Source: Ornithodoros turicata
Taxonomy: Eukaryota > Arthropoda > Arachnida > Ixodida > Argasidae
Reading direction: 5' to 3'
DNA length: 64,000 nucleotides
Assembly: GCF_037126465.1 (NCBI RefSeq)
Contig: NW_026999401.1
Span: forward strand, 208,501-272,500
A program made the translations under genes and the position numbers. The notes under the pieces were generated by a model, which was not told where the DNA came from, ran no database searches, and was given only the letters and a program-made list of their open reading frames with translations. This document shows, piece after piece, positions 23,362 to 33,919 of this stretch. The stretch's first letter is position 1, and each line of letters starts with the position of its first letter.

Positions 23362-24840
23362 CTTCCCATGCTCAGTTGCGGTCCGAGTGAGAAAGAAATG
23401 TGCGTTTAATCTGATCACGAAGTTGATTGGGTGTCGCATAGTTGCATATACCTCCGACTGCTGACTTTTTTTTTTTTTAATCGGTTGTGGCAATATACTG
23501 CGTCATTGATCAGCGCAGCTCTGAGCTTTTCGGATGAAGCGCATGGTATGCATATGTCATCAAGGTGCGCCGAGCTGAAACGGCATCCATCACGGCATAC
23601 GTGCTATACCGCAAATGCTGACAACGTTCTTTCTTTCTTTCTTTTTTCCTCTTAATGTGGTCAAAGTGAGCATATATATTTTCCGGTTGTCTCCCACTCT
23701 TTTTGTCCTGCTAAACAATTTTGTGGTATTTCTTTATTAAATTCTTCCATTTGTGGATCCTGGATGGCTGACACGACATAACCTTGTTTTTGTCAAAGCG
23801 TAACAGTGGTCCTTATATGCACACACAAGTCGGGTTTAGGCAAATGCAATGGACGGCATTTGTTCTTGCTAGATTTTTGACACCTGCTGATGTGAATGTT
23901 ACGTAAGGTAAGTTCAATTATGTAAATATTTGTGAATGGAACTCGGGAAAATTGCCAAGTAAAGGTCACTTTTTATCCCAACAACATGGGGAGTGATCTT
24001 TTCTATCGGAAAAAAATAGCCAAACATCGTGCTTTTCGGAGCACTTCGGCATAACGGACAGCACTTCGGACATGCATGTAGGGTATAGACACACACACAC
24101 ATGTTACACATTATGTATGTGCTTTATTCGTGGAAACCAATCAGTGATTACTTCAACAAATGTAAGTTTTCTCGGTTTGGGATTTCTGTACACCTTGGAT
24201 TAAAAACAATTAAGAAACCCCAGTGCTGGGTAGGACGAGGACAGAGGATAAAAAGGACAAGGACCGGCACTAATTGATTTTAATCCAATATGAGCCAACC
24301 AGCCCAAACGCTTGCTCTGCTGCTGTGCACCTCCGTAGGGTTTTCGGTTCGAACCAAAAAACGTCGAAAAAACATACGCCAGTAATTTTTTGATCCCCCC
24401 ATTTGGTTCCCTGAGAAACATCGAATACAAACCAATGCCCCAGCGAAGATTATGGGAAATAATCGCTGCACACGTTAAATTTAACACACACACGCACGCA
24501 CAAATCTTGATGATTTGGGTACCACCGCTTTCCTGTGTGTGTGGGGGGGGGGATTTATTGACAAAAAAAAAGGTTCCTTTTGTGATATCTTATACTGGTC
24601 TTACGCGGTTTTGAAACTATGTTGCGATTATATTAGCCGATAACTGCAGGACAAACCATGTATGTACATGCCAGAAAAGTCACGGAAAAACGCGCCCCGA
24701 TTTCACAAAAATAAATAAAAACAAAAAATACACGGCGAATCCGCCCAAAAATAAAAACCCAGAACGGGAACCGTGCACATCCCCATATTATATCTGCATT
24801 ACATTTATAATGCTAACTCCGATAACTCATAGCGTCGGCC
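23362..24840. other. Repeat-rich stretch without supported gene
   Basis: It holds a (TTTC)n tract at about 23,628-23,645, sequence shared with 18,885-19,200 at about 23,830-24,000, and G- and A-runs at about 24,543-24,572. No supported coding region. Confidence 0.4.
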
Positions 24841-24851
24841 GCAGCATTTAG

Positions 24852-24903
24852 AAAAAAATGTGGAACGCTTCACGATTTTGCGTGTCATCCTTGCGCAGGG
24901 GCC

Positions 24904-24943
<40 letters not shown>

Positions 24944-24963
24944 ACTTTGGAAGTACGAAGGAC
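24852..24963 (-). ncRNA. U6 spliceosomal snRNA-like gene
   Basis: The minus strand carries the U6 core: CATATACTAAAATTGGAACG, the ACAGAGA box (GATACAGAGAAGATTAGC), AGC-containing CATGGCCCCTGCGCAAGG and the 3' part CGTGAAGCGTTCCACA, then a T7 run as pol III terminator. U6 pairs with U4, the 5' splice site and U2 in the spliceosome. The first about 25 nt differ from the usual GTTCTTGCTTCGGCA form: here GTCCTTCGTACTTCCAAAGTAC, which still folds as GTACTT/AAGTAC. TATAAATA lies 24 nt upstream of the inferred start. It may be a divergent functional copy or a pseudogene with a replaced 5' end. Confidence 0.85.
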
Positions 24964-24979
24964 ATGCACCCCGAACCGT

Positions 24980-24987
24980 TATTTATA
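24980..24987 (-). promoter_or_regulatory. TATA box of the U6-like gene
   Basis: TATAAATA on the minus strand, beginning 24 nt before the inferred 5' end. U6 promoters use a TATA box at about -25 to -30 plus a PSE near -60. I could not assign a PSE. Confidence 0.5.
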
Positions 24988-25029
24988 CTGGGATGAGGAG
25001 TGTGATTCCAACGCGGCGGTGTCGTACGA

Positions 25030-25550
25030 TTAGATTGATAAATATTCGCTTCAATTTTACAATAAAGTGCAAAGTGATCCTCATTTTGCAGTTAGTTCGA
25101 TGTATTCTTCGTGTTTTTTATTCAAGTCTTACATAATGTTTTTAGATTCAGTGTAAGAAAAGCTGGTTTCCATGCTCTAATTAACACGAGAGTGCCGTAA
25201 AGCGGACTTTCTTCCGATGCAGCCCCGTAATGCGGAGAAGATGCCTTGCACTGTCTCGCGCTCTCGGCATTCACTTCGTATCGTATTATACGTTGGACAT
25301 TCGTACATGAAACATATCTTGACTTGGGAGGTGAACGAGATTGAAAGGATTATCAGTTGTTGACCGCAGCTCGGCGTCATATAGTTTCTGTAAGAGAGAT
25401 ATGTCGGCGCAGAGCAAATTTATAAGAGCAATTAATATAATAAACAATATAAGGATAATAATTTAGAAGATCGCAGACTAGGTATTTAAGACGCAATTTA
25501 AGGTTTCAAACATGCGAAACGAAACTTAGTTTGTATAAATATTTTTTGTG
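25030..25550. other. No recognised feature
   Basis: A+T-rich DNA with no supported gene, terminal repeat or tandem structure. Confidence 0.3.
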
Positions 25551-25574
25551 GCCTCGGCCGGCCGGGTTATTTGG

Positions 25575-25855
25575 GATCACCGCTAAGGAAATTATGACGG
25601 AGTTAACAATAAGAGTTCAAAATCAAGCACTGAGATTTATTTTCTATCCTTACGGCACTTCTATTCCAACGTACACCAAACAGGAAATTTACGTGGCTTT
25701 TCAGACAGATTTATTAGGACAGGCGAATACACTGACGTAGATTCACGTCGATATTGTTTCAAGTATACGCCATTTCCACGCACCATTTGCGATTGGAATT
25801 TGTTGCCACAGGTCGTTGTAACGAAACAACAGCAGTGGCGGGCGATCATTTGAGT
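25575..25855 (+). pseudogene. Non-LTR reverse transcriptase C-terminal fragment
   Basis: ELTIRVQNQALRFIFYPYG, then after a frameshift near 25,735 YTPFPRTICDWNLLPQ, follow the conserved tail of CR1/jockey-type ORF2 (RVQNRALRFI ... F-PRTI-WN-LP). Truncated at both ends and frameshifted. Confidence 0.65.
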
Positions 25856-26227
25856 CTGACAAAATTTTTCACTTTTTTTTCTTTTTTGATTATGCATGCA
25901 AATTCGTGATAATTGAGAGTGATATTCAGGAGGTATGGTTCCAGCTACAGTCACTACCTGTATCTCTTTCTACAGTGCCGGTGTGGGCTTGGTTTCTTCC
26001 AACTGGCAATTTTGCGCTGAAAAATTCGTCGCGCGCTGTCCTGTGGAGCTCCGAAGCATACATGATCGGCTATTTTTTCCGATACAATAGCTCCACAATA
26101 TCCCAGTGAATTATATCATTAATATAATTAAGTAACTTGGGCACGCTCTTTACATTGCGGTGGGGTAAAAAAGTGACCTATATACTTGGCAAATGTCCAA
26201 GTTAAGTTTGCAAAAATTTACATATTA

Positions 26228-26249
26228 CATATATATATATATATATATA
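26228..26249. repeat. (AT)n microsatellite
   Basis: Uninterrupted TATATATA tract of about 22 bp. Confidence 0.7.
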
Positions 26250-26394
26250 GTTAAACTGTTATACATATGACTTGCACATTAGGAGAGGGCAAAAACCTAG
26301 TAAGAGCAAATGCCGTTGACCGCTATGATAATAGCGTAGATTTTGGTGTAGATTTTCTATTAAAATTTAATGCCACGTTTTCTGGGGGCAGTGG

Positions 26395-26480
26395 CGTAGC
26401 CAGACCTCCAAGGTAGGTGGGGGGGGGGGGGGGGGGGGCTCGATACCAAAACTCGCCTCACTTCGCCCCCCCCCCCCCAA
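26395..26480. repeat. Facing G and C homopolymer runs
   Basis: A run of about 20 G (26,418-26,438) and a run of about 13 C (26,466-26,478) flank a short stretch. They follow GGCGTAGCCAGACCTCCAAGG, a phrase recurring at about 7,562 and, diverged, at about 16,505 and 59,316. Exact run lengths are prone to sequencing error. Confidence 0.6.
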
Positions 26481-26639
26481 CTGATCATGGGTGCAACAAC
26501 ACACACATATACTTATGCACCCTACAAAATACGGATGAAAAAAAAAAAAAAGGAATGAAAATAATTGGTTTGGACATTCACAATACGATTGTATGTATAG
26601 GCTGTCACGAGATTGGAAGTATTTTGAAAAGCTCATAGT

Positions 26640-27490
26640 TTGAAAACAATTCAAGAGTGCTGCTTAGATAACCAAGTTCTATGTTCCGTTTTCTCCACGT
26701 TCCATATGGAATCCTTGACCGTAATTGGTGAGTTAAGTGCCACATCAAAATAACGTCAAGTTAGAGTGCAGGGCGAAGCTAAAGTGCGAAAGAGTGCAGC
26801 GAATATTTCGTCAATCTTTGCGGTGTCATCCACAGGATTAAGTGGCCATGCCCTCTGTGCTGGCATCCTTCGATCAACCCTAGGCATTTGTTAGTGTGCG
26901 CCACCTCCACTCCACTTATTGAACTCCACATAAACTTCACGTATGGAAGTATGCGAGACAGATTTATTTTTGGAGCGTGATGTGGGCAAGCTTACGCTTG
27001 TCCCATCCTACGGTTGGTAATACCAAGTTCTATGTTAACCCATCCTACAGTTTGCAATACACAGTTCTATGTTAACCAGGTGTGAGTTAACAATGTCTAA
27101 TCAGTCAACAATACAAAAAAAAAAAAGAAAAACCTATGAGGTGTCCACATCCTCGTGTTGTTCTCCCACTTACGGCTTTCCAGTGTCATGGACTGTTGCA
27201 CGGCGAAACGGACACTTAGAGCAATCTCTAAACAGCCTTAGTCGCCGGGCGAGAGTTGGTGTTCAGAATGTTGTTAGAGTCCGTCTGAGATGCTAATGGA
27301 AGCCGCGGCCTTCCATTTGATGCCAATACACACACATAAAATCGCAACAGTGGGCTTGTCCCATCCAACAGTTCCCAATACGAAATCCAAAACACACTCC
27401 ATGACAAAAAAGAAAATGGTAATCATTTACGAGGACGACGACGAAGCTGAGCTGTGGTGAGTCATTCTGTCCTTGTTCTGATTTTCTGTA
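26640..27490. other. Gene-poor stretch with a short duplication
   Basis: A phrase of about 25 bp, 'tcctac(g/a)gtttg(g/c)aata(c)', followed by 'agttctatgtta', is present at about 27,007 and 27,045. Short open frames near 27,069-27,296 have no recognised domain. No supported gene. Confidence 0.35.
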
Positions 27491-27497
27491 ATATCTA

Positions 27498-28172
27498 CAG
27501 GGTTAGTCCTAGCAAACGTTACACTATTTGATCGCATAGTAAAAATAGAAGACGGGGTTTATCCAACACCAAACCTTGCAGACTGGTAGCCATTTGTCTG
27601 AAGTTTTGTTGAAATTTTTTGTGAGCATTATGGTCCTGTAAAGAAAAATCAAAAATCGAGCAAAATTTCACTCCATGCATTTTCTATAGCCTATCTCACT
27701 CAAAAGCTGCCATTTTCTGCTGTGTGCGCTTTAGCTCCATTTCGCCACACACAGGTGGCACCGGCATACAGAACAAGACTGGAACAAGGGGATTGGTGCA
27801 TAACGTCAGAATCGACATGTCACATCGTAGGGAGCCTCCATGGGTTGCTGCGGCTTCTCCGCAAAAGGGGACGCACATGGAGGCTCCCTATCACATCGTT
27901 GTAGGCAGCGCCACCTGTGTGAAGTGAGGTGAATGTGAAGCAGACACGAGGAAAAATGGCGGTGTTTGTGTGGGATAGACCATTGAAAATGCATGGGCCG
28001 AGATCTTGCTTTATTTTTAATTTTCTTTCTACATGACCGTAGCGCTTAGAAAAAATTTGAATGAAACTTCAGATAAATAGTTATCACTCTGCAAACTTTG
28101 GGATGGGCCAAACCTAGTCTTCTGATTTTTACAATGCGATCGAAATGTGTAACGTTTGCTAGAATAACCCTG
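27498..28172. mobile_element. Long-TIR fold-back element (CAGGGTTA) with TA duplication
   Basis: Arms of about 140-190 bp: CAGGGTTAGTCCTAGCAAAC at the left, an imperfect inverted partner ending at 28,172, and TA on both sides. A central hairpin AGGGAGCCTCCATG...CATGGAGGCTCCCT lies at about 27,829-27,892. It is mariner-type by target site and has no transposase. Confidence 0.85.
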
Positions 28173-28259
28173 TATGTACCTGCGTGTTTCCCTTTGTGTA
28201 ATTCTGTTGATGGGCTAGTGTTATTCCTTTGGCGTGTGTCTGTGTGTACCATGGCCAGC

Positions 28260-28560
28260 CGTGGAATTCCTTCTCGCTCTGGCGAAGAAGGTTCCTGGTG
28301 TCTGTATTCGATCTTTTTCAGCACCAGGATGAGTCAGATTTTGAGCTCAAGGCTATGTCTCTCGAAGGGGGCTGCAACCTTGAAAGGTTTGGCCTCTATA
28401 GATGTAAATGGTGTTGCCATTCCTTTGGTTTCTTTGGGAAGCAACCTCACCGTAGTTACGGTGTCTAAGGCACCGGTTGGTATGGATGACGCGCACATCG
28501 TTTCAGTGCTGGGCCAGTATGGCACAGTAAAGGACATTGTCCGCGGGACATAGACTGGGA
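28260..28560 (+). pseudogene. Non-LTR ORF1 (gag-like) fragment
   Basis: The frame IDVNGVAIPLVSLG...VVTVSKAPVGMDDAHIV...YGTVKDIVRGT resembles the region before the zinc knuckles of non-LTR ORF1 proteins. It stops at 28,553 without any CCHC motif. Family assignment is from memory of the motif and is tentative. Confidence 0.4.
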
Positions 28561-28644
28561 CATAGGCTGGGGGCATACGGGTTCGCCGTTGCTTGGGTTA
28601 GGTATGTGGAAGTACGTGTTGTATAGGGGGTGCTAGAAGCCGCT

Positions 28645-28790
28645 TTTTTATGAAACTTGTGGGTTTCGTCAAGGAAGTCCTCTCTCTTCCGCCTTGTATG
28701 CCATCGCCGTCAACACTCTACTCGAGAGACTGTGTTCAATTCCTGTTACACTGGCACTGCCCAATGGATGCCCTCCACCTCTTTTTTCGC
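28645..28790 (+). pseudogene. Non-LTR reverse transcriptase fragment
   Basis: GFRQGSPLSSALYAIAVNTL matches the conserved G-x-RQGCPLS motif of non-LTR reverse transcriptases. It lies about 90 bp after the ORF1 fragment, so most of the intervening element is deleted. No downstream FADD box is readable. Confidence 0.6.
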
Positions 28791-29350
28791 ATATGACGGA
28801 ATGAGGCCACTTTTTTCCCCATGTTATTACTAAGGTTGACGGGAGCTGTACTTCTAGTCGTTGTAGTCTCCAGTCAACCCTTTTGACACACACAAAAAAA
28901 ATTCTTGTGACTGACGTCACAGACTTTAATCTCTCATATCAAACGTAATTCTCTCTTCCTGATTTCTCCTGAGATGTCATTCAGAAATTGTTACAAATTG
29001 TAACGCATTCCACAACAGATGCTCGTAACACAGAAGGCTCACAAAGGGATTCATCTTACAAGTCGTGACGTCTTGTAGAAATATTCTTTTATTTCTTTGG
29101 ATTGATTTATTATAGCAGCTTCTTCTCTAACTCTGTGTGCTCGTGCTGTACATGAACTCTGCAGTAGAGAGGTTGCATTTGTATGTCTTCACACCCATGT
29201 AGGTCTTCTTGTTACACTGCAGGTTTGTACTGTGCCTCAGGTCTGGAGAACAGAGAATGCCCTTTTATGGCTTCTCATCTCAGGGTGCCTGCTTCTGATA
29301 TGTTGCAGGACAGAACACTTGTATCACACTGCAAGGCAGAGGTTGCAAGT

Positions 29351-30369
29351 TTATGGCAGCTCACCCGTGTGTGTCCGCTTGTGACGTGACAAGGTTCTGC
29401 GCTGTCTGAACTTTGCTTTGCAGACATCACACTTGTATGGCTTCTCTCCCGTGTGTGTCCGCATATGCTTCCTTAGGTCCGCGCCCCTGCTGAACTTTGC
29501 GGGGCAGACATCGCACTTGTATGGCTTCTCGCCTTGCCTTCTCGCATCACAAGCGGACACGCCCGTGTGTGTCCGCTTGTGCCGCTGTAGGATCCCACTC
29601 TGGCTGAACTTCGCAGGGCAGACATTGCACTTGTATGGTTTCTCGCCCGTGTGTGTCCGCTTGTGCTGCTGTAGGTACCAACTGCGGCTGAACTTCGCAG
29701 GGCAGACATCGCATTTGTATGGCTTCTCACCCGTGTGTGTCCGCTTGTGCTGCTGTAGGTGCCAACTGCGGCTGAACTTTGCAAGACAGACATCGCACTT
29801 ATGTGGCTTCTCGCCTGTGTGTGTCCGCTTGTGATGCCATAACTGTCCGGTCTGCCTGAACTTCGCGGGGCAGACATTGCACTTGTATGGCTTCTCACCC
29901 GTGTGTGTCCGCTTGTGCTGCTGTAGGGTCCAGCTCTGACGGAACTCTGCGTGGCAGACATCACACTTGTATGGTTTCTCGACCGTGTGTGCCCGCTTGT
30001 GCCGCTGTACGTCCGAACTGCGGCTGAACTTCGCAGGGCAGACATCGCACTTGTATGGTTTCTTGCATGAACGTGTCTGCTTGTGCTGCTTTGTGTTCCC
30101 ACTCAGGCTGAACTCTGCAGGGCAGACATCGCTCTTGTATGGCCTCTTGTCAGTATGGTTCGCCACATGGTTCTCATCACTTCCAGACGTCCACAATGCA
30201 GCGGGATAGATGTTGCGCCCAGAACACTTCTCTCCCATCTGAGCATCTGTTGGAAGAGCAGTAGAACACTTTTCAGACTCATTGTGACAGTGTGCAAAAA
30301 CATGGCATTCCATAGAGGCTGGCGCAAAAATTTCTGCTCTATATAAAGAGATGGCGGAGATATTACATT
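29351..30369 (-). CDS. Gene D terminal exon: C2H2 array, nine fingers
   Basis: Terminal exon of a C2H2 factor, 1,019 nt, after the strong minus-strand acceptor TCTCTCTGTCACCTTTCTGCAG with a two-base codon remainder. The first about 85 residues are not finger. Then come nine fingers in 28-residue steps: the first is degenerate (YKSDVC, first Cys lost; last His replaced by Arg) and the next eight keep all ligands with HTGEKP-type linkers. The scaffold is almost invariant (YKCDVCPAKFSRS) while helix positions -1, 2, 3 and 6 vary, e.g. R/W/H/Q, Q/G/I/R, R/A/D/K, Q/R/T/R. Ten extra residues (VSACDARRQG) lie in the linker between fingers 7 and 8. It ends HTGELP. A nuclear DNA-binding role is expected from the family. 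The open frame runs to 30,397, but MYSLCHLSAE lies upstream of the acceptor. Confidence 0.9.
29548..29581. repeat. 13-bp inverted duplication in the finger 7-8 linker
   Basis: CACAAGCGGACAC (29,548-29,560) and GTGTCCGCTTGTG (29,569-29,581) are perfect reverse complements with an 8-nt spacer. The second is the normal linker sequence. The inverted copy belongs to the 30-nt insertion that lengthens this linker in frame. Confidence 0.8.
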
Positions 30370-30549
30370 CTGCAGAAAGGTGACAGAGAGAATACACAAA
30401 TGTAGGAAGCTCAAAGTATTCGGCAAATTCATCAACACCCGAAATATCGAAATGCTTCCTGAATGCCCCGACAACGAATAGGGACCAACGAGGAGAAGAC
30501 GGTGGGTCATATTTTGTTGTGAGAACACCAGTGATGGCTGCTTGCTAAG

Positions 30550-31310
30550 CCAGCCACACTGTCATCGTCCTCTTTGCCCGAAGAGCTCAGATGCTACAAA
30601 TCATCGCTTTCGTCTCTGCTTCCCGGACACATATCGCTGGTGTCACCAGGCGAGTCCTCACAAATCTCGTGGTAACTTCGTTTTTGTGACAAATGCGATG
30701 CATGAGAGGTTTAAAAACCTGCGCTGTCAGCTCACCTTTTTAGCTTCAAATGGCGACACAAAGCTCACTCAGAGACATACAGTGCTGCCCCCTACACCCT
30801 TGCAGAACCAGAACGTCGTGTGGACGAGTCACAGTTTTCCCAAAGGAATCAAACGAAAGCTGTTTTTCTGAAGACAAGCGATGCTCGCCCAAAGCGGTTA
30901 GGGGGTCGAACTTCGAGAACGAGTCAGGGACGTTCGATCATCACCAGTCAGGGACTCGTGTAGAGAGACACCACCTCCTCTACAAGCACGAATAATCTCT
31001 GGCTCCTACAAGAACACTGATCGACCAAAAATGTCCTGAAAACGAACCAAAAAAAAGTTGGTCCAAAATGTGCTCTTTCCCTAACCTCTTCCAAGCTGTT
31101 CTCATTCGTTGTGTCCTTCAAGAAGATAGATGGACCCTTCTACTTTGACACTTGGAACACCAGGCAAAGATTCATGCTATGCATGGAAAATGCAGCCATG
31201 CCATCCACACGTCACAAGGACGCGCAGAACGAGCAACACTTTTTCACGTTTGGGCCTTAACTGGGGCTTATATCCCACATACACAGCACTAAATTTTATT
31301 TATATTGATG
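30550..31310. other. Gene D intron, unassigned
   Basis: Open frames here (for example 30,542-30,871) lack domains and splice support. Nothing else is recognised. Confidence 0.3.
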
Positions 31311-31317
31311 AGATACC

Positions 31318-31866
31318 CTACAAACCCTCAAAGGGTCGAAGTAGGAGGGGCACAGAAATTCCAAAATAATTTACAACGAGGCACATATATCGCATCATGT
31401 GACCGCGTTCAGGCCTTTCACAAATGGCGTGACAGAGCGGTCTGAGACCTGAGCAGTGTGAGACACAGAATTCCATTCTTCGATGGTTCGTGGAAATGAA
31501 CGAGTACTTAAAGCAGTCAGTCCTCCGCTGGAATGCTTTGAGTGCGATGAGCGGACAGCTTAGCCTTGTTGATATGGGTACTTGTGGAGTGACGTCGTCC
31601 CGACGATAGATACGAAATTGACCATTGAGTAACTGAAAAAGGAACTGAAGCCCACGGGCCTTTCTATGCTCTCTCAGCGGTACTAAACGGATATTTCGCA
31701 ACGATCGGTGCAAAAATTGCTGCACGATACCTGCCATCAACTTTGTTTGTTTCTCGTGTGACGAATTATGCCTCAAATAAGGGAGCAACCAAACCGAAAC
31801 AAGAACGTGGAGAGGAGTCTCAAAAACTTTCCCTTCCGAAGGCCAACGCTTTACTTCACCCTGCAT
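31318..31866 (-). pseudogene. Non-LTR reverse transcriptase C-terminal fragment
   Basis: A 182-residue frame with RKARGLQFLFQLLNGQ and RRTDCFKYSFI resembles the tail of CR1-type ORF2 (LFYKLLNG...FKYSFFPRTI-EWN). After FKYSF the WNSLP motif is lost by a frameshift. The function as an independent protein is doubtful. Confidence 0.55.
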
Positions 31867-32088
31867 GAAGAGGACAAGTAGTACACCACGCCAGCCTCTG
31901 CGTTACATTCCCGGAAGAAAACAATGGACGAAGAAGATTTGGGAAGAAGATCACTCAGACACAGGTGGAAAGAAACAACGGTCATCTGCTTCTCTGAGAG
32001 TGAAAAAAAAACAGCACAGGAATGGTATAACTATATAACCGTATGCTAGCATGGTGACGTCGGCCGAGCAGAGAAAGGAAGAAGTACC

Positions 32089-32469
32089 ACTAGTTAAACT
32101 ACTATTTCGAGTAGTTAACTACAGTAGTTCGGTAACTGCAGGCGCCTACTACTTCTTGCGATTTTGCCGCAAGCTTTACGGCACGATTGTGCTTCCGATC
32201 CGAGCTTACCTTGAGCTACTTGTTTGACGAGAACGGAGGTGCAGAGCAATTGTGCCGTGCATGTGTACTAAATCTTCACTTTTATCACTGCTTGTGACTC
32301 ATATTTAGGTGTCCAAGAACACTTTAGAATGGGATTGGTGATGATGGACAACGTTTAGTAGTTACAGATGTAGCTAAAATATATTGCAGTAGTTGAACTA
32401 CTAGTTAAACTACTCCATCGCGAGGAAGTTATAGTTAACTACTTTAGAAGTAGTTAGTGGCCATCACTG
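32089..32469. mobile_element. Truncated hAT MITE (CAGTGATGGCC family)
   Basis: The right end GGCCATCACTG is at 32,459-32,469. The left end is missing. It lies in the intron before the gene D finger exon. Confidence 0.8.
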
Positions 32470-32513
32470 CCGACTCTACGTCTCTACCCACTTTTATAAA
32501 AGTTAATGACTAG

Positions 32514-32768
32514 TTGCCACTTTTTACACCAGTTATGTCCACCATTTTATCACAATTTGTTCGAGTAAATCAAATCACCCTAAATCCAGATTTATTTTCA
32601 GCACACCAAATGAAGTCGCTTTTTAAATACAGGTTTTTCAAACCCATCACAAAATCCGGAAAAGGAACTAACGCAGCAGAACACCTCTGGAATGGCTTCA
32701 GAATCGACCGTAGTTTTCGAAGCTCAGATTTTTACACACAATACTTAATTACTAACAGGAATTCTTAG
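32514..32768 (+). pseudogene. Non-LTR-like C-terminal fragment, unit 1
   Basis: 84-residue frame with FKYRFFKPITKSGKG and EHLWNGFRI, suggestive of a non-LTR ORF2 tail (R-FKPRT-...-LWN-L). In unit 2 the same frame is broken by TTTTAA at about 36,641 (TTTTCA here), arguing against function. Confidence 0.4.
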
Positions 32769-33080
32769 CAATTGCATAACTAGGAAAGAGAGGCAAAACA
32801 CATGGAAGACATGTATTACAGTGGAGCCGCATGAGCACAAAAAATGCAACTTGGTCATTAGCTATTTCCTTACATTGAGATGCAACTGTGACGTGAAATT
32901 TGATAAAGAATCTCCACGTCTATTTTCCATAACTTTCAGAATCTTCCATTGAACAGAACGTGTGCATGAAAGCTGATACCTGTCTGTCAGAAAACTGAAG
33001 TGCATTTCTGTTGTATCCCTCTTTTTGTCACGCTATTGAAATTGGTGTTGACTAAATATCCTCGATCATTTTGTATTTAC

Positions 33081-33233
33081 CTTCTGATGTTGACTGACAG
33101 TTGTGTCCCTTTAGATCCTGCCCAGTCAAGATTGCAACGTTATAAGGCTCCGTTTTGACTTTCATGATTGCATGTTCCTTTGAAGATTCCTCTCGAGGTT
33201 CTTGTTTAATGTCACACGTCCCAGCTGTCATGC
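33081..33233 (-). CDS. Gene D exon 3: IKQEP/VKTEP exon (unit 1)
   Basis: 153-nt exon on the minus strand between acceptor TTACTTCAG and donor GTAAAT, phase 1-1 (two bases in, one base out). It encodes MTAGTCDIKQEPREESS... then IMKVKTEPYNVAIL and ends NCQSTSE. IKQE and VKTE fit the SUMO-acceptor consensus (hydrophobic-K-x-E). The second half resembles the end of exon 2 (VKLEPLDVACL), so exons 2 and 3 may share an origin. It joins in frame to exon 2 (G + GC = Gly) and to the finger exon (G + AA = Glu). The unit 2 copy has identical length and sites. Being symmetric, it can be skipped or doubled without changing frame. Confidence 0.75.
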
Positions 33234-33235
33234 CT

Positions 33236-33390
33236 GAAGTAAGACTTTATTGAAGTAAAACTTTATTGAGGTAAAACGTTATTGAGGTAAAGTGTTATTG
33301 AGGTAAAATGTTATTGAGGTAAAACATTATTGAAGTAAGACGTTATTAAGGTAAGAACTTACTAAGGTAAGACGTTATTGAGGTAAGCTA
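33236..33390. repeat. 16-bp minisatellite (unit 1)
   Basis: About ten copies of GTAAAACGTTATTGAG-like units adjoin the exon 3 acceptor on its intronic side. The duplicate lies at 37,279-37,445, with different point changes and copy order. Confidence 0.85.
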
Positions 33391-33523
33391 CATTGCAAAG
33401 CTTTCACTAAAGTGATGAGCACATCCGTAGAGTGTGAGGGATTTCAGGAGACAAAACGGGCGTAAATCAATCCAAATCGAGTCTGGATTTAAATTTATTT
33501 CATATACTGCAGCTTCTGTGAGG

Positions 33524-33640
33524 CTATAGCAGGAGCAGGCATGCTTGGTTACAAAAGTCATTCACAGGCAATTCCCTTACAGCATCAGGTACCCTATTCC
33601 ATTCATCAACTGTAAGAGGAAAGAAACTATTTAAAAACAT
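33524..33640 (-). pseudogene. CR1-like ORF2 tail fragment (unit 1)
   Basis: The minus frame MFLNSFFPLTVDEWNRVPDA...NQACLLLL then stop is the typical NSFFPRT--EWN-LP tail of non-LTR ORF2, followed by an A/T-rich 3' part. A diverged duplicate lies at about 37,600-37,720. Confidence 0.65.
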
Positions 33641-33919
33641 GTATACGTGAACGCATGGGAACAATGTTCAATGGGCAATTACCTCTTGCAAACTTTTGAC
33701 TCCATCGAGGAAGGCGTTGGACAATTGTTAATTGCGAGAAATTTATTTTGTTTTTTCAATTGAACCTGACTTCTTTTTTTTTAACAGAAATATGAAGTCC
33801 TCCACGGATAAACACAGGCCCCCCCCCCCCCCAAAAAAAAACTATGCACAGTATCTCGACAGAAATAGTCTAAAAGAATTAGTAAAAGTATTAGTGCTAC
33901 TACTAATTACTAAAAAGTA

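Noticed and set aside
29418..29834. + strand ORFs over the gene D fingers
   Set aside because: Antisense shadows of the zinc-finger repeats.
32514..32768. Stand-alone 84-residue gene
   Set aside because: The near-identical copy in unit 2 has an in-frame stop, and the sequence resembles a non-LTR ORF2 tail.
33236..33390. CRISPR-like array
   Set aside because: The 16-bp units are contiguous with no spacers, in a eukaryotic intron; it is a minisatellite.
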